From JBCBKL01 sp038521825 (GTDB taxonomy: Bacteria > Pseudomonadota > Alphaproteobacteria > Rhodobacterales > Rhodobacteraceae), in contig JBCBKL010000004.1 of NCBI GenBank assembly GCA_038521825.1, positions 138,946 to 202,945 on the forward strand: a stretch of DNA of 64,000 nucleotides, in the 5' to 3' direction. The notes under the pieces are model-generated. The model did no database searches, was not told the DNA's origin, and saw nothing but the letters and a program-made list of their open reading frames with translations. This document shows, piece after piece, positions 43,368-50,526 of the stretch (position 1 is the first letter of the stretch; each line of letters starts with the position of its first letter). Both the position numbers and the translations under genes were made by a program.

Positions 43368-44336
43368 ATGACTGTGACTGACCACCCGAAGTTTGTCCCG
43401 AACCGACGCGAAGTTTTGCTGACTGGTGCTGCTGCATCTGTTGCGGCGGCCATCCCGGGCCTTGCGTTTGCCCAAACCCAATCCAACCTGCAAGGAACTA
43501 CTCAAATGGCTACGTTCACGACAACCGATGGCACCAAAATCTTCTACAAGGATTGGGGCCCTAAAGACGCCCAACCCATCGTTTTCCACCATGGTTGGCC
43601 GCTCTCCAGCGACGATTGGGACAACCAGATGCTGTTCTTCGCCTCCAAGGGTTACCGGGTCATCGCCCATGATCGCCGAGGGCACGGACGGTCAAGCCAG
43701 ACCGACATCGGCCACGACATGGATACCTATGCCGCCGACGTCGCCGAACTTGCCAATGAGTTGGACCTGAGAGACGCGGTGCACATCGGGCACTCCACGG
43801 GCGGTGGCGAAGCGGCGCGATACGTGGCCCGGGCCGAGCCGGGAGGCGTTGCCAAAGCCGCGCTACTGGGTGCGATCCCGCCCCTCATGCTGCAGACGGA
43901 CGCCAACCCAGACGGCATCCCGATGGAGGTTTTTGATGGCTTCCGGTCTGCCCTTGCGGCAAACCGGGCCCAGTTCTACCTCGATGTGCCTGCGGGTCCC
44001 TTCTTCGGTTTCAATCGTGAAGGCGCCGAGATCAGCCAGGGCCAGATCCAGAACTGGTGGCGGCAGGGCATGATGGGTGATGCGTCGGCGCATTACCAGT
44101 GCATCGCTGTCTTCTCCGAAACCGACCAGACCGAAGACCTGCAGGCGATCGATGTGCCTGTCCTCGTGATGCATGGCGACGACGATCAGGTCGTTCCGAT
44201 CGCGAATTCGGCCGAGAAGGCCGTCAAGCTGCTCAGCAACGGGACTTTGAAGGTGTACCAGGGCCTCTCGCACGGTTTCTTCGCCACCCATCCCGATCAG
44301 GTCAATGCGGATCTGCTGGCCTTTGTGGAACGCTGA
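43368..44336 (+). CDS. Tat-exported alpha/beta hydrolase (non-haem haloperoxidase-like)
   Basis: 322 residues. Residues 1-35 carry a twin-arginine-like signal (NRREVLLTGAAASVAAAIPG ending AFAQ). The mature part starts MATFTTTDGTKIFYKDWGPK, the usual N-terminus of cytoplasmic chloroperoxidase homologues, so the signal is an added extension. Catalytic triad: Ser in GHSTGGGEAARYVAR, Asp in MHGDDDQVVP, His in LSHGFFATHP. The family catalyses ester/perhydrolysis reactions. It follows ridA by 22 bases and shares its regulation. Export to the periplasm is inferred from the signal. Confidence 0.92.
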   Translation: MTVTDHPKFVPNRREVLLTGAAASVAAAIPGLAFAQTQSNLQGTTQMATFTTTDGTKIFYKDWGPKDAQPIVFHHGWPLSSDDWDNQMLFFASKGYRVIAHDRRGHGRSSQTDIGHDMDTYAADVAELANELDLRDAVHIGHSTGGGEAARYVARAEPGGVAKAALLGAIPPLMLQTDANPDGIPMEVFDGFRSALAANRAQFYLDVPAGPFFGFNREGAEISQGQIQNWWRQGMMGDASAHYQCIAVFSETDQTEDLQAIDVPVLVMHGDDDQVVPIANSAEKAVKLLSNGTLKVYQGLSHGFFATHPDQVNADLLAFVER

Positions 44337-45207
44337 CGGGTGGACTTGTCGGATCCGCTGTCAGCTCGAAACGCCTGACGCACCAACCGCTATCAACTCG
44401 CCACCCGCCTTGTTCCGCGAGGCGGGTCGGGACGGCAAACGACCTTGGCTCAGGCGACGCACCCGTCAAGGCCATGCTTATGCTGGATGAAGGCCTCTTC
44501 TAACCCCGCGGCCCGCAGATGGTCCGCGCTCACTGGCCTTGAGGTGAAGGCGCAGGACAGCTCAGGGTCCACCTTGCGCGGGCGCGGAGATTCATGAGCG
44601 AGGATAATAGCTCCTAAGCTGAGATCAACGAAGTCTGCACCCGCATCTGTTGCCCGAATGGCCGGATGTCCAGCCAGTCGATCGCGCCGCTGGTCACGAC
44701 GTTTTCGGAAAGGTCGAGGATATCGCTCATCCGCAATCCCAACCGCTTAGGCGATAGGCGAGGGCCGATCTGAAAGTGCTGACCAACCGCCTTCCGGATC
44801 CGTCAACGTGTTTCCGGAACAAATCGATATAGGCTGGCCGAAGAACCACCCAAGCGGTCCTTTCAGGTTTTTTTGGCGGGGGACCGGAACTGTGATGGAA
44901 GAAGATCATGCGCGACATGTATTTCCACCCCATCGAATCCGGCGCGTTCCACCCGCAGCACGTATGGTATGCCAGCCTAGTTCGTCTTCATGCAGGCTGC
45001 CGTCCTCATGACTTTTGCCATCTGTCCGGGCGGCCAGCGTCATCGGTTCGAAAAACGGTCGGGTTGAGTGTCTTGCGTGTCGAAGGCATAATCATGGGAT
45101 GGTGGAATTCGCACCCGAGCCAAGGCAATCAGTGATGCATGGCGACGTGGCCCGGATATGGCCTGGGTGGCTGCGACGAGCCTGTTGCAGCAGCCATTTG
45201 ACAGCGC
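44337..45207. other. 870-base gap without a convincing gene
   Basis: Several short frames exist on both strands but none combines a ribosome-binding site, a family match and a sensible length. A 38-codon minus-strand frame (44614-44730, MSDILDLSENVVTSGAIDWL...) and a stretch ending RAAGLEEAFIQHKHGLDGCVA look protein-like but are in different frames, which suggests the remains of a degraded gene I cannot identify. It lies between two intact regulated modules in the accessory stretch. Confidence 0.5.
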
Positions 45208-46122
45208 TTATGCGGCCTGCTGGGGGCTGTCGTGGATGAGGGAAAAATGGGCGCTGGTGGCGGCCACGACACCCGAAGCGGCCGATAGCGTGGCGTTCGC
45301 CATCGGGCTTGCCAGATCGCCAGCCGCGAAGACGCCGGGCACTGTGGTTTCCTGCCGTTCATCGACAGCGACAAAGGGGCCCGTGGGACCATCCCGAAAT
45401 TCACAGCCGAGCTGTGCGGGCAGGTCGCTGGCAGGCGCCGTTGCAGGCGCGACGAAGAGGCCGGCGAGTTCTATGGCTTTGCCATCGGCGAGGTGCACCG
45501 CCCGAAGTGACTGGCCGGGCCCGACCAGTTCCACCACCGGTGTGGTTTCGATCTGAACGTTGCGGGCGGCAAGTGCTGCCTCCTGCTCGGTCGTGGGGGC
45601 AAAGGCGCCTTGAGTAAAAAGCGTCGTGGGCCCCCAATCCGGCACCAGCAGTGCCTGGTGCATTGACGTTTCACCACTGGCCAGAACGCCCAACGGCTGC
45701 TGGTTCAACTCGTAGCCGTGGCAATAGGGACAATGGAGCACACTGACGCCCCAGCGTTCTTGCAGCCCCTGGATTGCGGGCAGACTGTCCCGGACGCCGG
45801 TTGCAAGTATAAGCCGGCTGGCGATCGCGCCGGTGCCGTCCAAGATCTGCACCCGGAATCCGCGATCGATCGGAACGGCTTGCGTCACTTCTGCCTGACG
45901 ATGCTCAACGGTTTTGTACGTCTCAAGCTGCTCTGTCGCGCTTTGCATGATTGACGACGGGGGGCGTCCGTCCTGACCGAGAAAGCCATGCGAGCTGCGC
46001 GCGAAACGGTTGCGTGGCTGACCCGCATCGATAAGGAGCACACGCTGACGCGCGCGGCCGAGCTGCAACGCCGCGGCATGACCTGCAAAGCTCCCGCCGA
46101 TGATGATGATGTCATACTGCAT
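45208..46122 (-). CDS. Thioredoxin-reductase-like NAD(P)/FAD-dependent oxidoreductase
   Basis: 304 residues from the ATG at 46120-46122, chosen because GGAG lies 8 bases upstream. FAD motif YDIIIIGGSFAGHAAALQLG at 3-22, the redox-active CPYCHGYE near 131-138, the NAD(P) loop GVLASGETSMHQALL, and the C-terminal GVFAAGDLASPMANATLSAASG FAD segment. The fold is that of low-molecular-weight thioredoxin reductase, but no thioredoxin gene is adjacent. It is divergent from an Rrf2 regulator; this pairing recurs in proteobacteria and points to redox-responsive control. Confidence 0.93.
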   Translation of the reverse strand: MQYDIIIIGGSFAGHAAALQLGRARQRVLLIDAGQPRNRFARSSHGFLGQDGRPPSSIMQSATEQLETYKTVEHRQAEVTQAVPIDRGFRVQILDGTGAIASRLILATGVRDSLPAIQGLQERWGVSVLHCPYCHGYELNQQPLGVLASGETSMHQALLVPDWGPTTLFTQGAFAPTTEQEAALAARNVQIETTPVVELVGPGQSLRAVHLADGKAIELAGLFVAPATAPASDLPAQLGCEFRDGPTGPFVAVDERQETTVPGVFAAGDLASPMANATLSAASGVVAATSAHFSLIHDSPQQAA

Positions 46123-46152
46123 GATCTGATCTCCACTCATGTACTTTTGAGA

Positions 46153-46179
46153 GTTATGAAAGAGTGGTGCCATCGTCAA
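46153..46179 (-). promoter_or_regulatory. Candidate promoter of the flavoprotein gene
   Basis: On the minus strand TTGACG (46174-46179) and CATAAC (46153-46158) are 15 bases apart, about 31 bases before the start at 46122. The spacing is slightly short. Confidence 0.4.
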
Positions 46180-46194
46180 CTCAAAAAACATTCG

Positions 46195-46223
46195 TTGTTA
46201 CATGAGGATGACCTTGATAGGCT
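46195..46223 (+). promoter_or_regulatory. Candidate promoter of the Rrf2 gene
   Basis: TTGTTA (46195-46200), 17 bases, TAGGCT (46218-46223), ending 26 bases before the ATG at 46250. It lies back-to-back with the flavoprotein promoter, so one regulator could control both. Confidence 0.35.
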
Positions 46224-46249
46224 GGAGATCACTTAGACGGAGATCGCCG

Positions 46250-46729
46250 ATGCCCCGCGACAGCCGCTTCTCCCGCATGCTTCACGTATTGATCCACATG
46301 GATCAGCACATGAAGAAGGCCAAGTCGGACGACATCGCAAAGATGCTGGGGACGAACCCCGTGGTCGTGCGCCGTATGATGGCCGGTCTGCGGGATCTCG
46401 AATTCGTCACGTCTGAAAAAGGCCACGGCGGCGGCTGGAAGCTGACGTGCGGTCTCGATGCCATCACTCTCAAGGATGTCTACGACGCTATGGGCGCGCC
46501 ACCGTTGTTCAACATCGGGGCCAGTAGCGACGCACCCGATTGCTTGGTAGAGCAGGCTGTGGACGCGCGCATCGACGGGACTCTCAGCGAGGCAGAAGCC
46601 CTGTTGATGGCCCGTTTCGAAGCGATCACGGTTGCGGATATCGCAGACGATTTCCTTAGGGCGGCCGGTCTAAGCGAGACCGGTGCGCAGAACACCTGTG
46701 CTGTCGATCTGTCACAACCCCGCGCCTAG
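46250..46729 (+). CDS. Rrf2-family transcriptional regulator
   Basis: 159 residues from the ATG at 46250, preceded by GGAG. Winged-helix DNA-binding domain at 1-80: RMLHVLIHMDQHMKKAKSDD IAKML, NPVVVRRMMAGLRDLEFVTS and the wing GHGGGWKLT. Unlike IscR or NsrR it lacks the three-cysteine cluster site; only two cysteines are visible (one after TSEKGHGGGWKLT at CGLD and one in SDAPDCLVEQ), plus one near the C-terminus. This fits the YwnA/CymR-like cysteine-sensing or non-cluster subgroup. Likely controls the divergent flavoprotein gene. Confidence 0.93.
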   Translation: MPRDSRFSRMLHVLIHMDQHMKKAKSDDIAKMLGTNPVVVRRMMAGLRDLEFVTSEKGHGGGWKLTCGLDAITLKDVYDAMGAPPLFNIGASSDAPDCLVEQAVDARIDGTLSEAEALLMARFEAITVADIADDFLRAAGLSETGAQNTCAVDLSQPRA

Positions 46730-46784
46730 GGTCCCGTCTGCGGGTGTCTTCGGATCTCGGGCCCACACCAAATCACAAGAACCC

Positions 46785-47623
46785 AGGATGCCGAAAGCAT
46801 GCGACAGCCAGGCCGATGAAGGCACGCACAGGCGATGAGAGCTGACGGCTTCGGGGGTATAGCAGAGAGACAGGCACCCGCGCACCGGTAAATCGGCGAG
46901 AACTGCGACGAGGCGCTCGCACTTGAGATCTTCGTCAATGTGAAAGAGCGGCATCTGAGCGAGGCCAAGACCAAATCGCGTGGCTTTCCGATAGCTTGCA
47001 GTCCCGGTGGCCGAGACCCGGGGTCGGCAGCGGCACGCTTTGAAGCTCCTCATCGACGACGAAATGAAGCGGCCGGATTTCTCCTGTGGTCAGGGACCGT
47101 CATCCCACCAGCCGATGTGTTTTCAACGTGCTCAGCTCTACGAGCCGCCAGATATGTGGGCAAAGCACAGGTGATCCGTTTGACCGCCCCAACGGCCTGA
47201 CGATCAGATCGCTCTCGGGCAGCGCGCCCCAGCGGATGGCACAATCCACGGCCTGTTCGACCAGATCAACCCACCGGTCCCGTTCGCTGAACCTCAACTC
47301 GATCTCCGGATGGAGCGCAACGAATTCGGCGAGGCCCGGCGTAAGGAAAAAGCGGGCCAGTGTACCCTGAACTTCGGCCTTGAATGGTCCCTTCGGCTCT
47401 GCACCGGTAAAGGTGCCGTTGGCATCTTCGATGTTGTCGAGAATTGACAAACAGCGCAGGTCACAGGCCGGCCCATCCAGCATCGTCCACCCCACCCGCT
47501 TCCTGTAGATGCAACAGCTGCACCAAGCCGCGCCTCCATCTGCTTCATGACCTCGGTAACCGTGGATTTCGCCACGCCCGAGTCGTTGGCGGCTTCCTTC
47601 GCGCAGAACCATGCTCCTACCAA
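46785..47623 (-). pseudogene. Decayed LysR-family regulator
   Basis: Recognisable LysR segments are scattered over three frames on the minus strand. The helix-turn-helix is present as DSGVAKSTVTEVMKQMEARLG. The effector domain reads CLSILDNIEDANGTFTGAEP, GTLARFFLTPGLAEFVALHP, ELRFSERDRWVDLVEQAVDC, then after a shift RSLTTGEIRPLHFVVDEEL, and after another GLGLAQMPLFHIDEDL and AWLSHAFG. The first 25 or so residues of a normal LysR are missing. At least three frame changes make it non-functional. Confidence 0.85.
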
Positions 47624-47662
47624 ACTTCCCTGCAGACGAACCTTGGAACCGTGTTTTTTCGC

Positions 47663-48664
47663 TCAGCGAATGATCAACCGGGGCGCAGGCCCGATGGGTA
47701 TGAAGCCGACTGCGACGAAACCCCCCGCAAGGTTCAACTGCACATCAAGAGAATTCGGATTGCCCGACAGACCGGCGAGGCGCCGCAGCCAGCCTTCGGC
47801 CTCGGCCCGCATGCCCGCCGGCATCAGGCCGGCAGTTTGCGCGAGATCCAGCATCAGCGGCCAGTTCTCGGCCTGGATGTTCAGCGTCCCTTCGGGCACA
47901 CCCGCCTCGTCCACCCTCAGGTCGGCGGCGAGGTTAAGACGCAGATCGGCCCATGCGGCCTCTGCAAGATCCAGCCGGATGCGGCGCGGCTGCGGACGAC
48001 GCTCTTCGATGGCGCGGCGATCCCACCGACGATCGAAGGTAACCGCGCCGCGCAGGGCCAGCGCGTCGAAGGTAAGCGGCCAGTCTTCGGGGATGCGCAG
48101 GCTTGACCGCGGCACATCGCCGGGTCGGAAACCGGCGGCGACGGCGTTGAGATCATAGGCCGGGCCGTCCCCCGATTGGGTCATCGTGAGGGTCAGGCTA
48201 TCGGCGCTCATCAGGCTGCCTGCATTCTCGGTGACACCCCATGGGCCAGCGGTCCATCCCATCCGCTCTAGCTCAAGCGCGGTGCCAGGGTGCAGGCGCA
48301 GCTCCATCTCGCTGCCGGTCATCGTCAGAAACGATCGGCCTTGCGGACTGGCCAGCAGCATCGGCGTCTCTGGCAGTGTCAGGGTTGCATGGCCAGGCCA
48401 CCAAGCCGGGGCTGCGAGGGTCAGATCCTCCATCTCGACGGCTATGCCCGTCACGGGATCGGCCAGTTTGGGTTCAACCATGCGGGCGCGCAGATCGGTG
48501 GGAAAGCCCGCCATCTCGACATCCGCCACCTCGGCCTGCCACCCGGCGGCAATGCGGGTGTCCAGCCATCCGGTCAGGCCGCCGCGCAAGCCTTCGCTGG
48601 CAATGAACCACCATCCGGACCAAAGGATGGCGAGAACGGCGATCAAACCCAAAACTCTACGCAT
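47663..48664 (-). CDS. DUF2125 domain protein (membrane-anchored)
   Basis: 333 residues from the ATG at 48662-48664; an open frame extends further upstream but runs over the divergent ChaC gene. An N-terminal membrane anchor (RRVLGLIAVLAILWSGWWFI) is followed by a periplasmic domain with GLTGWLDTRIAAGWQAEVAD, GFPTDLRARMVEPKLADPVTG, and beta-rich repeats including LALRGAVTFDRRWDRRAIEE. This is the DUF2125 layout seen throughout Rhodobacterales; its function is unknown. Confidence 0.88.
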   Translation of the reverse strand: MRRVLGLIAVLAILWSGWWFIASEGLRGGLTGWLDTRIAAGWQAEVADVEMAGFPTDLRARMVEPKLADPVTGIAVEMEDLTLAAPAWWPGHATLTLPETPMLLASPQGRSFLTMTGSEMELRLHPGTALELERMGWTAGPWGVTENAGSLMSADSLTLTMTQSGDGPAYDLNAVAAGFRPGDVPRSSLRIPEDWPLTFDALALRGAVTFDRRWDRRAIEERRPQPRRIRLDLAEAAWADLRLNLAADLRVDEAGVPEGTLNIQAENWPLMLDLAQTAGLMPAGMRAEAEGWLRRLAGLSGNPNSLDVQLNLAGGFVAVGFIPIGPAPRLIIR

Positions 48665-48729
48665 CACGCGGGCCTTTCCCTTGGCTTCGATTTCCGGTTT
48701 ACCGGGGCCGCAGGGAAAGGACCAGCGCC

Positions 48730-49260
48730 ATGACCATGTGGGTTTTTGCCTATGGCAGCCTCTTGTGGAACCCGGGCTTTGACGTCGCCGAAAGCGCGGT
48801 GGCGCGGGCCAACGGATATGCCCGGTCGTTCTGCATGTGGTCGATCCACCATCGCGGCAGCCAAGAGGATCCAGGCCTTGTTCTGGCCCTTGACGAACAG
48901 CCCGGAGCGCATTGCCAGGGGCTCGCCATGCGGGTTGCCGACGGGCACGAGGACCAGACACTCCAGATGCTGCGCGACCGCGAACTCATCTCGTCGGCCT
49001 ATTTTGAAAAGCATGTGGACGTGCGGTTGATCGACGGGCGCAAGGTATCGGCGGTGACCTACGTGATCGATCCGTTCCACGGTCAGTATTGTGGCGGAAT
49101 GCCGCTTGAGGAGCAGGCGCATATTATCGCGCATGCCCATGGCGGGCGCGGGCCAAATTCTGAATATCTGTTCAACACCGCCACACATTTGCGCGAATTG
49201 GGCCTTGCAGATGACGATCTTGACTGGTTAGCAGCCCGTGTGCGTAGCATCTTAGGATAA
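48730..49260 (+). CDS. ChaC-type gamma-glutamylcyclotransferase
   Basis: 176 residues. Cleaves glutathione (ChaC type) to 5-oxoproline and Cys-Gly. The substrate-binding motif VFAYGSLLWNPGF at 5-17 (YGSL) is diagnostic, with FCMWSIHHRGSQEDPGLVLAL following; the catalytic glutamate lies in the region REL ISSAYFEKHV. The family's usual domain length is slightly larger. It is divergent from the DUF2125 gene, with a 65-base gap. Confidence 0.93.
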   Translation: MTMWVFAYGSLLWNPGFDVAESAVARANGYARSFCMWSIHHRGSQEDPGLVLALDEQPGAHCQGLAMRVADGHEDQTLQMLRDRELISSAYFEKHVDVRLIDGRKVSAVTYVIDPFHGQYCGGMPLEEQAHIIAHAHGGRGPNSEYLFNTATHLRELGLADDDLDWLAARVRSILG

Positions 49261-49330
49261 TCCGTTGGCGCGAATGCCATTTTGTGGATAAGTTACGCGC
49301 GAGCAGAATAACCAGGGTCAGGAGCCCGAC

Positions 49331-50524
49331 ATGGCGCAAAACGCCAGAAAAACGCGCCCCCAGTTCTCGCAGCCGGTCCGCCAGATCGCCCTAATGCTTC
49401 TGGTGCTGGGCCTCACCGGCTTCGGAGCGTTTATGGCGCTGCCGCGGGTTTTGCCGGTGTTTCAGGCCAATCCGTATCTGAACGGCTTTATTCTGTTTGT
49501 GTTCTTCATCGGTGTCATGGCGACGTTCTGGCAGGTGTTCCAGCTTATCGGGTCGGTGCGCTGGATCGAACGCTTTGCCTCGGAAAAGGCCGATCCAAAG
49601 GCCAAGGCGCCGCAATTGCTGGCGCCGCTCGCGTCGCTTCTGCGGTCGCGCGGGGCGCGGATGCAGATCCCGGCCTCGTCCACGCGGTCAATCCTCGATT
49701 CCGTGGCAACCCGGATCGACGAGGCGCGGGAAATCACGCGCTATATTGTCAACACACTGATTTTTCTTGGCCTTTTGGGTACGTTTTACGGTCTTGCGAC
49801 AACGGTTCCGGCGGTTGTTGACACCATCCGCAGCCTCGCGCCGCAAGAGGGTGAGGGCGGTGTCGCCGTCTTCAACCGCCTGATGACCGGGCTTGAGGCG
49901 CAGCTGGGCGGCATGGGTGTCGCCTTTGCCTCATCGCTGCTGGGTCTCGCCGGGTCGCTGGTCGTTGGGCTGCTCGAACTCTTCGCTGGCCACGGCCAGA
50001 ACCGCTTTTATCGCGAGCTTGAGGAATGGCTCAGCACCATCACGCGTGTCGGATTTGCCGCTGGTGACGATGCCAGCCCGGAACAGGCTGCGCTGGCCGG
50101 GGTCATCGATCACCTGACCGAACAGATGGAAACGCTGCAGCAGATGTTCACCCAGTCCGAAATGACCCGAACGCTAGTGGACGAACGGCTGGGCAAACTG
50201 GCAGATGCGGTGGAAAAACTGGCAGAAGGCGGTGGCGACGGAAACGCGATGAGCCGGGTGGCCGACGGGCAGGAACGCCTGATCGCACTGATCGAAGCCA
50301 ATGGGATGGGCGACGGGATCGACGCCGAAAGCCGGATGCGTCTACGGTCGATCGACGTGCAGATGCTGCGGATCCTCGAAGAAATCTCGGCCGGACGGCA
50401 GGAAAGCATGGCAGAGCTGCGCACCGACATCTCTGCGCTGGCACAGGCACTCAGCCAGCCGCGCGGCCAGGACAGGCTGTCCCGCACGCTGCGCACTGCG
50501 CGGCAAGGGCAGGGTGAGGTCTGA
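49331..50524 (+). CDS. MotA/TolQ/ExbB-type proton channel protein with long cytoplasmic tail
   Basis: 397 residues. Membrane helices at about 18-38, 50-72, 140-162 (FLGLLGTFYGLATTVPAVVD) and 194-219 (MGVAFASSLLGLAGSLVVGL) reproduce the ExbB/TolQ/MotA pattern, the last two carrying the family proton-channel signature. The C-terminal 175 residues are predicted helical and charged (DHLTEQMETLQQMFTQSEM... LEEISAGRQESMAELRTDIS), giving a long cytoplasmic tail, which ExbB and TolQ lack. It is two bases before its OmpA/MotB-like partner, with which it should form a stator-like complex. Cellular role unknown. Confidence 0.92.
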   Translation: MAQNARKTRPQFSQPVRQIALMLLVLGLTGFGAFMALPRVLPVFQANPYLNGFILFVFFIGVMATFWQVFQLIGSVRWIERFASEKADPKAKAPQLLAPLASLLRSRGARMQIPASSTRSILDSVATRIDEAREITRYIVNTLIFLGLLGTFYGLATTVPAVVDTIRSLAPQEGEGGVAVFNRLMTGLEAQLGGMGVAFASSLLGLAGSLVVGLLELFAGHGQNRFYRELEEWLSTITRVGFAAGDDASPEQAALAGVIDHLTEQMETLQQMFTQSEMTRTLVDERLGKLADAVEKLAEGGGDGNAMSRVADGQERLIALIEANGMGDGIDAESRMRLRSIDVQMLRILEEISAGRQESMAELRTDISALAQALSQPRGQDRLSRTLRTARQGQGEV

Positions 50525-50526
50525 CC

